Assembly (NCBI GenBank): GCA_016169945.1
Contig: JADLSH010000145.1
Coordinates: forward strand, 992,001-1,056,000
Length of the DNA: 64,000 nt
Direction of reading: 5' to 3'
DNA from: Trachythela sp. YZ-2020
Taxonomy: Eukaryota > Cnidaria > Anthozoa > Malacalcyonacea > Clavulariidae
The notes under the pieces were generated by a model that saw only the letters and a program-made list of their open reading frames with translations, was not told the DNA's origin and made no database searches. A program made the translations under genes and the position numbers. Within the stretch, counting starts at the first letter, position 1, and the number at the start of each line of letters is the position of its first letter. Positions 48,113 to 59,800 of the stretch are shown here, piece after piece.

Positions 48113-51100
48113 AGAGAGGGCGGAGGGAGCGGCGTTTAGTACGTCATTGTCATTGCTTGACTTGTGATGTTTCCAATGAGGGCGCCGGAGGGGCGTTTAG
48201 TACGTCATTGCTTGACTTGTGATGTTTGCAATGAGGAGGCGCCGGAGGGCGTTTAGTAAGTCATTGCTTGACTTGTGATGTTTGCAATGAGGGAGGGCGC
48301 CGGAGGGGCGTTTAGTAAGTCATTGCTTGACTTGTGATGTTTGCAAAGAGGGAGGGCGCCGGAGGGGCGTTTAGTACGTCATTGCTTGACTTGTGATGTT
48401 TGCAAAGAGGGAGGGCGCCGGAGGGGCGTTTAGTAAGTCATTGCTTGACTTGTGATGTTTGCAATGAGGGAGGGCGCCGGAGGGGCGTTTATTAAGTCAT
48501 TGCTTGACTTGTGATGTTTGCAAAGAGGGAGGGCGCCGGAGGGGCGTTTATTAAGTCATTGCTTGACTTGTGATGTTTGCAATGAGGGAGGGCGCCGGAG
48601 GGGCGTTTAGTACGTCATTGCTTGACTTGTGATGTTTGCAATGAGGGAGGGCGCCGGAGGGGCGTTTAGTACGTCATTGCTTGACTTGTGATGTTTGCAA
48701 TGAGGGCGCCGGAGGGGCGTTTAGTACGTCATTGCTTGACTTGTGATGTTTGCAATGAGGGAGGGCGCCGGAGGGGCGTTTAGTACGTCATTGCTTGACT
48801 TGTGATGTTTGCAATGAGGGAGGGCGCCGGAGGGGCGTTTAGTACGTCATTGCTTGACTTGTGATGTTTGCAATGAGGGAGGGCCGGAGGGGCGTTTATT
48901 AAGTCATTGCTTGACTTGTGATGTTTGCAAAGAGGGAGGGCGCCGGAGGGGCGTTTATTAAGTCATTGCTTGACTTGTGATGTTTGCAATGAGGGAGGGC
49001 GCCGGAGGGGCGTTTAGTACGTCATTGCTTGACTTGTGATGTTTGCAATGAGGGAGGGCGCCGGAGGGGCGTTTAGTACGTCATTGCTTGACTTGTGATG
49101 TTTGCAATGAGGGCGCCGGAGGGGCGTTTAGTACGTCATTGCTTGACTTGTGATGTTTGCAATGAGGGAGGGCGCCGGAGGAGTTTAGTAAGTCATTGCT
49201 TGACTTGTGATGTTTGCAATGAGGGCGCCGGAGGGGCGTTTAGTACGTCATTGCTTGACTTGTGATGTTTGCAATGAGGGAGGGCCGGAGGGGCGTTTAT
49301 TAAGTCATTGCTTGACTTGTGATGTTTGCAATGAGGGCGCCGGAGGGGCGTTTAGTACGTCATTGCTTGACTTGTGATGTTTGCAATGAGGGAGGGCGCC
49401 GGAGGGGCGTTTAGTACGTCATTGCTTGACTTGTGATGTTTGCAATGTGGGAGGGCCGGAGGGGCGTTTAGTTAGTCATTGCTTGACTTGTGATGTTTGC
49501 AATGAGGGAGGGCCGGAGGGGCGTTTAGTACGTCATTGCTTGACTTGTGATGTTTGCAATGAGGGAGGCCGGAGGGCGTTAGTACGTCATTGCTTGACTT
49601 GTGATGTTTGCAATGAGGGAGGAGCGCCGGAGGCGTTTATTACGTCATTGCTTGACTTGTGATGTTTGCAAAGAGGGAGGGCGCCGGAGGGGCGTTTAGT
49701 ACGTCATTGCTTGACTTGTGATGTTTGCAATGAGGAGGGCGCCGGAGGGGCGTTTAGTACGTCATTGCTTGACTTGTGATGTTTGCAAAGAGGGAGGGCG
49801 CCGGAGGGGCGTTTAGTACGTCATTGCTTGACTTGTGATGTTTGCAATGAGGGAGGGCGCCGGAGGGGCGTTTAGTACGTCATTGCTTGACTTGTGATGT
49901 TTGCAATGAGGGAGCCGGAGGGGCGTTTAGTAAGTCATTGCTTGACTTGTGATGTTTGCAAAGAGGGAGGGCGCCGGAGGGCGTTTAGTACGTAATTGCT
50001 TGACTTGTGATGTTTGCAATGATGGCGCCGGAGGGCGTTTATTAAGTCATTGCTTGACTTGTGATGTTTGCAAAGAGGGAGGGCGCCGGAGGGCGTTTAG
50101 TACGTCATTGCTTGACTTGTGATGTTTGCAATGAGGGCGCCGGAGGGGCGTTTAGTACGTCATTGCTTGACTTGTGATGTTTGCAATGAGGGAGGGCGCC
50201 GGAGGGGCGTTTAGTACGTCATTGCTTGACTTGTGATGTTTGCAAAGAGGGCGCCGGAGGGCGTTTAGTAAGTCATTGCTTGACTTGTGATGTTTGCAAT
50301 GAGGAGGGCGCCGAGGAGGCGTTTATTACGTCATTGCTTGACTTGTGATGTTTGCAATGAGGGAGGGCGCCGGAGGGGCGTTTAGTACGTCATTGCTTGA
50401 CTTGTGATGTTTGCAATGAGGGCGCCGGAGGGGCGTTTAGTACGTCATTGCTTGACTTGTGATGTTTGCAATGAGGGAGGGCGCCGGAGGGGCGTTTAGT
50501 AAGTCATTGCTTGACTTGTGATGTTTGCAAAGAGGGAGGGCGCCGGAGGGCGTTTAGTACGTCATTGCTTGACTTGTGATGTTTGCAATGAGGGAGGGCG
50601 CCGGAGGGGCGTTTAGTAAGTCATTGCTTGACTTGTGATGTTTGCAATGAGGGAGGGCGCCGGAGGGGCGTTTAGTAAGTCATTGCTTGACTTGTGATGT
50701 TTGCAAAGAGGGAGGGCGCCGGAGGGGCGTTTAGTACGTCATTGCTTGACTTGTGATGTTTGCAATGAGGGAGGGCGCCGGAGGGCGTTTAGTACGTCAT
50801 TGCTTGACTTGTGATGTTTGCAATGAGGGAGGGCGCCGGAGGGGCGTTTAGTACGTCATTGCTTGACTTGTGATGTTTGCAATGAGGGAGGGCGCCGGAG
50901 AGGAGTTTAGTAAGTCATTGCTTGACTTGTGATGTTTGCAATGAGGGCGCCGGAGGGGCGTTTAGTACGTCATTGCTTGACTTGTGATGTTTGCAATGAG
51001 GGAGGGCGCCGGAGGGGCGTTTAGTACGTCATTGCTTGACTTGTGATGTTTGCAATGAGGGAGGGCGCCGGAGAGGAGTTTAGTAAGTCATTGCTTGACT

Positions 51101-52284
51101 TGTGATGTTTGCAATGAGGGCGCCGGAGGGGCGTTTAGTACGTCATTGCTTGACTTGTGATGTTTGCAATGAGGGAGGGCGCCGGAGGGGCGTTTAGTAC
51201 GTCATTGCTTGACTTGTGATGTTTGCAATGAGGGAGGGCCGGAGGGGCGTTTAGTACGTCATTGCTTGACTTGTGATGTTTGCAATGAGGGAGGGCGCCG
51301 GAGGGGCGTTTAGTACGTCATTGCTTGACTTGTGATGTTTGCAATGAGGGAGGGCGCCGGAGGGGCGTTTAGTACGTCATTGCTTGACTTGTGATGTTTG
51401 CAATGAGGGAGGGCGCCGGAGGGCGTTTAGTACGTCATTGCTTGACTTGTGATGTTTGCAATGAGGGAGGGCGCCGGAGGGCGTTTAGTACGTCATTGCT
51501 TGACTTGTGATGTTTGCAATGAGGGCGCCGGAGGGGCGTTTATTAAGTCATTGCTTGACTTGTGATGTTTGCAATGAGGGAGGGCGCCGGAGGGGCGTTT
51601 AGTAAGTCATTGCTTGACTTGTGATGTTTGCAATGAGGGAGGGCGCCGGAGGGGCGTTTAGTAAGTCATTGCTTGACTTGTGATGTTTGCAATGAGGGAG
51701 GGCCGGAGGGGCGTTTATTAAGTCATTGCTTGACTTGTGATGTTTGCAATGAGGGAGGGCGCCGGAGGGGCGTTTATTAAGTCATTGCTTGACTTGTGAT
51801 GTTTGCAATGAGGGAGGGCGCCGGAGGGGCGTTTAGTAAGTCATTGCTTGACTTGTGATGTTTGCAATGAGGGAGGGCGCCGGAGGGGCGTTTAGTAAGT
51901 CATTGCTTGACTTGTGATGTTTGCAATGAGGGAGGGCGCCGGAGGGGCGTTTAGTACGTCATTGCTTGACTTGTGATGTTTGCAATGAGGGAGGGCGCCG
52001 GAGGGGCGTTTAGTAAGTCATTGCTTGACTTGTGATGTTTGCAATGAGGGAGGGCGCCGGAGGGGCGTTTAGTAAGTCATTGCTTGACTTGTGATGTTTG
52101 CAATGAGGAGGGCCGGAGGGGCGTTTAGTACGTCATTGCTTGACTTGTGATGTTTGCAATGAGGGAGGGCGCCGGAGGGGCGTTTAGTAAGTCATTGCTT
52201 GACTTGTGATGTTTGCAATGAGGGAGGGCGCCGGAGGGGCGTTTATTAAGTCATTGCTTGACTTGTGATGTTTGCAATGAGGGA
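48113..52284. repeat. 59-bp satellite array, right block (about 72 units)
   Basis: Same unit and orientation as the left block. Short higher-order runs recur, for example the ordered trio ending in ggagaggagtttagtaagtc at about 50900 and again about 51070. The array stops abruptly after aatgaggga at 52284. With the left block there are roughly 100 units in the window. Confidence 0.97.
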
Positions 52285-53290
52285 CGTAACTTCTAACCAG
52301 CTGTTTATAATTTCGATCAACATTGTCAAATTAGGATCATACCTCCGGCTTTTATTCAATTGATCATAATTGTTGGTTTATCCGCTCTCTTCCGCAATAG
52401 TTCCGTTCCTGTATAGTTAAAAAAGTTTCGAGTGCAGGTACCAAAAGAAATACAGAAGCTGTCTAGAAAGCATGCTATCCACAAGCAATAGAATGTTTAT
52501 TATTTGAAGTTATCTTACTCGGTTTAAGGGCTCGAAATAACGGCCGGTCAACGGACATGTCAACGGTCAGAATTGAGTATTGACCGGACAAAACCCTTGA
52601 ATGCCGGTCTTTTTGTCCGGTCAAATAACAATTCGTGCGCTTTAAAAGAAAATTCAATTTCATCGAGTTGTTTTTTTTGTCAAAGGATTTGAGTGTATGT
52701 AACTTGTCTAATAATTAAGCATCATGTATTGTAACGCAGGATCTGAACGTCATTATTAAAAGGGTTAGTTTAGGCAAAATATTTGTCCATCCAAAAAATG
52801 GGTCATGTCCAAGCAAAAACACATTTGACCGGACAACGTGACCGCCGCATGTCCGTTCGTTATTTCGAGCCCTGCGGTTTACATCGTTAGTATTTAGTAA
52901 AGTTCTTTGATAGTTCTGATTGAGACCAAGGTTAGGGTTATCCCGCACCAGGGATCGGGTGCGGCATTCTCTCGTGCAAAACGTTGTCAAATATGTCGAT
53001 TTAAATTGAATCTATCGATTGACATCGAAAATCGATGCCCACCAATCATTGATTGGGATTGAAAATCGATACCAATCAATAATCACAAACATCAGGGTTA
53101 TCGATTGCACACGCCTGGTTTTATAGTCGACGCAATTCTGAAACTGTCATACAGGTCGCATTTCTTACATGCGTTACTTGGACGACCTCCGCACAGTCCT
53201 TCGTGTATACCGCCTTTCGGCTCTGGCCTTTCGGTATATTTATGGTGGACTAATTTCTATCCAAAGTTTCAGTCAAAAGGTGACTGACTA
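52285..53290. other. Intergenic DNA with one hAT-like MITE
   Basis: At 52528-52874 a MITE has ends agggctcgaaataacg and cgttatttcgagccct. It is flanked by tcggttta and gcggttta (7 of 8 bases equal), and contains several ccggtc and gaccggaca motifs. The surrounding sequence contains repeated atcgat motifs (about 53000-53080) and no gene that I can support. Confidence 0.65.
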
Positions 53291-53575
53291 AATGCCAGGT
53301 CACACGGGGCAATTTTTGCTTCAACTTGCAACGCAATTGCTACATGTGGCCATGTTATGTAGAAAAGTACAAGGAGTGAACATGGCCCGCGTTTCACTTC
53401 AACGATGTTATCATTCCCATTCATCTCTTTGTTGCCTTCTGGGCATGTTTTGTATGAAAAATATCGGCAAAGTAAAACGAGATTCATGCTCACAATTTTC
53501 TCTGCGAATATACTTTTACCTGACATTGCTCTGAAATTGCTTTGCAAATTGCAGCAAAAATTGCCGTGATCCAAA
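53291..53575. mobile_element. Degenerate inverted-repeat element
   Basis: The left end ggtcacacggggcaattttt and the right end aaaaattgccgtgatcc are imperfect complements. Inner similarity (ttgcaacgcaattgc versus aatttgcaaagcaattt) continues. It sits directly upstream of the possible terminal exon at 53610. Confidence 0.55.
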
Positions 53576-53609
53576 TACTCGTTAATTACCCAAACCAAGT
53601 ACTCCTAGA

Positions 53610-53723
53610 TGACCCTGCTGTACCATTGGAAATAGTTCATGGCCGGGAACTTACAGGAGATGTAACTCAACATAGTTTAGACAAATACTACGAATTTTAC
53701 AATAGAAATATATGTGCAGTTTA
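53610..53723 (+). CDS. Possible terminal exon of an unrecognised gene
   Basis: After a candidate acceptor (ctcctag) the frame reads DDPAVPLEIVHGRELTGDV, then TQHSLDKYYEFYNRNICAV, to a TAA at 53721-53723. The composition is protein-like, and the exon ends 86 bp before the convergent ROR stop codon. I do not recognise the protein. No plus-strand polyadenylation signal or neighbouring exon was identified, and the next exon upstream would have to lie beyond the satellite array or be hidden. A chance frame of this length is quite possible. Confidence 0.25.
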
Positions 53724-53784
53724 ATATGAACAGGGTATAATATGAACAGGGAATATTATATCCATTTACCATTATGGTAGGGTA

Positions 53785-53790
53785 TTTATT
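53785..53790 (-). terminator. Probable polyadenylation signal of the ROR-like gene
   Basis: The plus-strand tttatt reads AATAAA on the minus strand, about 20 bp past the stop codon of the kinase exon. If used, the 3' UTR would be very short and would end before the possible convergent exon at 53723. Confidence 0.45.
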
Positions 53791-53809
53791 TACAAGTCAA
53801 TATATTATA

Positions 53810-56800
53810 TTATAAATTTACTGCCGTGACATAACGGCCATCATGCTCATCTTCCTCGAGATATTCATCACATAAAGTGTTCAAATCTTCGTGAAGATCG
53901 ACAAACTGTGGTCGATGCGTTGGAGTCTTCATCCAACAATTTCTCATGAGTTCATAAACGACTGGAATACAGTCCCGTGGCTTCTCTAGTAACACCATGT
54001 TTAAGATTTTTTCTCGCACTTCAGGGAAAGTGAAACCAAAGTATGGTTGAAATCCATAGGTGAAGATTTCCCATATTAGAACCCCGAATGCCCAGACGTC
54101 TGAATGAACAGTGTACGTCTCTGTTTGAATGGTCTCTGGGGCCATCCACCCAAGTGCTATAGGTCGTTTGTTTGGTCGGCGAAAGTAACAAGCATCACGA
54201 TCAACTGTAAAGTCAGTTATTTTGATTACCATTGAATGTGCAACTTGACAGTTTCTTGTCATCAGTTCACCGTGGACATAACCATGAGAAGATAAGTACG
54301 CCATGCCTGCTGCGATTTGACGTGAAATATCCAACAGATTTGCTTTATCAAGTAAAGCATGATCTTTAGTGAAGTTAGGGTTGTTTGGTGAATGATAGAT
54401 CAAGTATTGGTACAAGCTACCGTGCCCAGCTGGCTCATATACCAAGGTCATAGGCTCACTCCCTGAGGTTATTGCCTCTATGATAAGGAGGTTAGGGTGG
54501 TGGAACTGTGACCATCTCTTAGCTTGATTGATGAATTCTTCACGAGAATCTTTTAGAGCCAGTTTAACTAACCTGCTAACACGACTGCCGTCTTCAGAAT
54601 GAATCTCACCAGTGTACATTGAACCAAACATCCCATTACCAATAAACTTTGGTAACAATATGTTCTCGCCTGGGATGGTGCGTAACTACAACACAAAAGT
54701 TATTTTATATAAATACACAGCTACACCTTTCGTTTCTCTCTACACTAGAAACACCGTTAAAGATTGTACGTACAAATTTGTTCCATTACGAGGGAATGTC
54801 ACCCCTATTTATTTAATTCTGGCACACAAAAATTTTAGAAGTATCTTACCCAGGTGTCCGGATGGTGAAAATTTCGCGAGGATTTAATTGGGAGAAAGTT
54901 AAGAAATCAAGTTAAGGTCCAACTTTAAAGCGTGGTTGTCGAACATGTTAAGGTGCAGCGCTCTAACCAACTGAGCTACAGAGTCCAGTTGCTGAGCGTT
55001 AACCGCAAGTTCGGTATATAGGATTGGAGTGATGCCAGTATATGGTGTAAGGGTAAATTCAAGATTTTTCTCGGCATCTCGTTCGATAGGATTAATAGTA
55101 AATGGTGTTGGTAGATGGAATACTCGAACGGAAATGTATATACATTTTTGTAGACCTAGCCAGGAGGTTCAATTCCTGCCAGAGGGCCTAAGTTGTATTT
55201 TTCGCAACTGCTCCTGGGTAGGTCTACAAAAATGTATATACATTTCCGTTCGAGTATTCCATCTACCAACACCATTTACTATTAATCCTATCGAACGAGA
55301 TGCCGAGAAAAATGTTAAGGTGCCCGATGTAATAAAGTGTCGAAATACCCCAGTCAGTTAAAACTGATTTACATTACATTACATAACAAAAACGAGACAA
55401 TTTCATATCAGTGACCGCCCCAAATGAAAACTAGGCAAAAATTGATTGTCTACTTGTGCAACACGTTGTAAGAGATTTTTACATTCTCAAATCATTAATA
55501 ATTCATCAGGAAAACACAAAGGAAATCAACATTGGATCGTCGTCTAATACACGTCGACTTTCGCGTCTTTCAATACTGGTTCGTTTTGAAATATTATATC
55601 ATACAATCGGAGTGCTTTACTACGGTGATATGTAAAAATACTCTGCTAGCGTCAATTCGGTGTTTCACATCACTGTGCAATGAACTCTTTCTCGTTACAG
55701 ACCACTACAGGCTTACAAATTATACAATATTACAAACCACTGCAGGCTTACCTCAGGTAACAACACTTTAACAGTCATTCTTGTATTTTTCTTGATTGCG
55801 TCAGGGCCTTGTTTATGTCGTTTCCAACATACTGCTATAATCACAATAGCCACAACCAAACCAAACACAACACATGGTATCACTGTGTATAGGAGGCTTG
55901 ATAAATGACCACCACTTTCAGGGACTATAGAAACAAAAAGGAAAATAGTTTCATTATAGAAAATAGAGAACTTACTGTATACTGTAGCTCAATAGAAATC
56001 CAAGAGTATCGTGAAGATCCTTCAATTTCTACTTCTGCATTCTTTTAGCTCGTGATATTGTGTAATAAGCCTTCTAAACCTTCTCTTTACTTCATAGTTC
56101 TATCTCTAAAACTTTCCTTCCTAGAGGTCCAGTAAGGACCATCCCTTGTTTCTCCACTTTTACTAGAGGAGAAAACTAACTATACTTATACTGGATACTG
56201 TAGCTCTATCACTTACTGTATGTTTAAACTGCTCTGTCTTACTCAGTATCATCACCTCAGTATCATCACTGCAGTATCATCACTGCAGTATCATCACTGC
56301 AGTATCATCACTGCAGTATCATCACTGCAGTATCATCACTGCAGTATCATCACTGCAGTATCATCACTGCAGTATCATCACTGCAGTATCATCACTGCAG
56401 TATCATCACTGCAGTATCATCACTGCAGTATCATCACCGCATCATCACCGCAGTATCATCACTGCAGTATATCATCACCGCAGTATCATCACTGCAGTAT
56501 CATCACCTGCAGTATCATCACTGCAGTATCGTCACTGCAGTATCGTCGTCACCGCAGTATCGTCACTGCAGTATCATCACCACCGCAGTCATCACTGCAG
56601 TATCATCACTGCAGTATCATCTCTGCAGTATCACCACTGCAGTATCACCACTGCAGTATCATCACCGCAGTATCATCACTGCAGTATCATCACTGCAGTA
56701 TCGTCACTGCAGTATCGTCACTGCAGTATCACCACTGCAGTATCACCACTGCAGTATCATCACTGCAGTATCATCACTGCAGTATCATCACTGCAGTATC

Positions 56801-59800
56801 ATCACTGCAGTATCATCACTGCAGTATCATCACTACAATATCGTCACTGCAGTATCGTCACTGCAGTATCGTCACTGCAGTATCATCACTGCAGTATCAT
56901 CACTGCAGTATCATCACTGCAGTATCATCACTGCAGTATCACCACTGCAGTATCGTCACTGCAGTATCGTCACTGCAGTATCATCACTGCAGTATCATCA
57001 CTGCAGTATCATCACTGCAGTATCATCACTGCAGTATCATCACTGCAGTATCACCACTGCAGTATCACCACTGCAGTATACATCACTGCAGTATACATCA
57101 CTGCAGTATCATCACTGCAGTATACATCACTGCAGTATCATCACTGCAGTATACATCACTGCAGTATCATCGCTGTTAAGTATCATCACTGCAGTATCAT
57201 CACCTCAGTATCATCACTGCAGTATCCTCACTGCAGTATCATCACTGCAGTATCACCACTGCAGTATCATCACTGCAGTATCATCACTGCAGTATCATCA
57301 CTGCAGTATCATCACCTCAGTATCACTGCAGTATCCTCACTGCAGTATCATCACTGCAGTATCATCACTGCAGTATCATCACCTCAGTATCATCACTGCA
57401 GTATCATCACTGCAGTATCATCACTGCAGTATCACCACTGCAGTATCATCACTGCAGTATCATCACTGCAGTATCATCACTGCAGTATCATCACCTCAGT
57501 ATCATCACTGCAGTATCCTCACTGCAGTATCATCACTGCAGTATCATCACTGCAGTATCATCACCTCAGTATCATCACTGCAGTATCATCACTGCAGTAT
57601 CATCACTGCAGTATCACCACTGCAGTATCATCACTGCAGTATCATCACTGTTAAGTAGTATCATCACTGCAGTATATCCGGACGTGGCTTTGCACTCTTC
57701 GCACTTGCGACTCAGGCGGAAAAAAAACTATTTTAAACTACCTCCACTGGATCTCCACGTTTGTGGGGACTAATTCGTTTATGTTTTGCAACTGTTGAAT
57801 TTAAATAAATTTCGAAAAATCGATGAAGAAAATACGTAAACTTACATTTTCTGGCAGAAACTTTAGGAATATCACAAGATTCCCGTTTATCCTTGTCCAC
57901 ATAACACCATGGTCGAGTTTTCTTACTTCCTTTTGGATTGCGACAATAATTGTGAGCCCAGTTATGTTCTGGTTCATGTTTATTCCAAGGTTGACATGGA
58001 TTTCCATGGATTGTTATGTTTAGTGTGCCTAGGTAGTCTTCACCCGTACCGTTAAACGGAGAGTCATAGGGGTCTGGGAAAGAAAATTTGACAATTGTTA
58101 GATAAGGTTAAGGATTTTTAAACATTTTGTCAGACAGCATCCTTTCTTCCGTTAAAAACACTAATTGAATAATTACTAAAACTAGAAATTGGGATTTTCC
58201 AAGTATATCATGGTGTCACCCCCACGTCTTGTCACATCCCCCCCCCACGTCTTGTCAAATCCCCCCCACGTCTTGTCACATGCCCCCCCCCCCCCCTTGT
58301 TATCATTCGAGGACTACTGTTCGCCACAAAATTCATTTTGGGGGGGAATTTTCTTATCACCTATACCGCTATACCTACTTCTAACATTCAGTTACGGTAG
58401 TCGTTTTTAGCATCTGGTAAGCGTTAATGATGTATAACAATGCTGACACATAATTGTTAATTATCTCTCATTCAATTATCTCGCGCTTCTTTCATAAGTG
58501 TACAACTGCAGGCAACGCTACCCCTGAAAGCCTGTTTAGGGATGTTTTCCACTGCAACCATAAAATATTTTTCTTTGTGCCATTAGTTTCAACCTAGCGC
58601 TCACAAAACAAACAACTACGCTACGTTTCGTCACGATACGTTTGAAATTGGAAACAGGCTTAAGTCCTGTGACATTGTAAACCCTGTTGTAAACATAACA
58701 GTGCCGAGAATACTTACCACACTTGGGAATATTACAAGATTGAACTTCTTCTTGTTCCGTAAAACACCAAGGTGTATTTCTCTTTCCTCTTGGATTACGA
58801 CAAAAGTTAAGCTCCAGCTCAGAGTACGATGTACCAGTCTCATCCCATCGTTGGCATGGTGTGCCAGATTCTGTTGTGTTGGTAAAACCTTTGTACTCCC
58901 TACCGTTGTCACGGTAACAATCTCCAGGGATGGATTCTTATATGGAAATAAAACTTAACATCAGTTGCTTGGCAGTGTAGTTGTTTTGGTTTAAGTCGTT
59001 TGCTTCGCTCGTACAAACTCAAGTTGCGCCTTTTGCACCTCGTCCTTGGTAAGTGTTTGCTCTGCTAGTACTGTAGCAAAAGTTGTAAATACTTGCTTGG
59101 AAGCCTGCTAGTAAGTTTTTGATGTGCTTTTATTGGGTTGTTTAGATTGCAGCTTTGCATGATAGTTAGTTGTTTGTTTTGCTAATATCAAGCTGTCAGT
59201 ACTTGTGTTGTTTTGTTTCCAACTCTTGACAGTAAATTGTTTGTTTTGCCAGTACAAGACACACTTGCTGTATACTGTAAGCAGGGGCGTAACTAGGGTT
59301 ACAGCATTAGGGGGGGTGAACAAATTTTGCCCGACGAAAAATAAATAAAACATTTTCCCCCCCAAACTTAATTTACGTACTTCTTGTGTTTGATAATAAG
59401 TTGTTTGCTTAGTTAATACAAGCTGTAATTACTTGTAGTCACTTTTTGTAATTGCAGCTTTGAGCTTGCTAGTAAGTTGTTTACTTTATCACTACAAGTT
59501 CAGTTCTACTTTTTTGTTCTTTGTTTGGCAACTTCATTGTTGTACTTACGGCTAGTACGAGATTTAAATTCTCGTTGTGTTGTTTTGTTTCCAACTTGAT
59601 AGTTAAGTCATTGTAGTTAAGTCTTCACACTAAACATTCTCCTACCTGTTATGTTAGTAATGAAATATCTCTGCAATGATATACATCGTTCATTTGACTC
59701 AGTTAAAACATGACAACTTGGAAACAGAATAGATCCAGTTAAATATTCTTGTTCAGCTATCACATATTCAATAGGACAGAAATCATATCGAATACGGTCA

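Noticed and set aside
49426..49662. Repeated CDVCNEGGPEGRLV frame that resembles a zinc-binding motif
   Set aside because: It is only open where satellite units happen to be in phase (57-bp units) and closes after a few units. Variation does not respect codons.
43799..52284. CRISPR-like regular array
   Set aside because: The whole unit is repeated with no unique spacers of constant length, and the context is a eukaryotic, intron-containing locus with a LINE inside. It is a satellite.
56220..57179. 319-codon open frame rich in QYHHCSIITAVSSL
   Set aside because: It is the translation of a 14-bp minisatellite. Because 14 is not a multiple of three, every frame repeats over 14 residues, and openness follows from the unit having no stop. 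It lies in an intron of the opposite-strand receptor gene.
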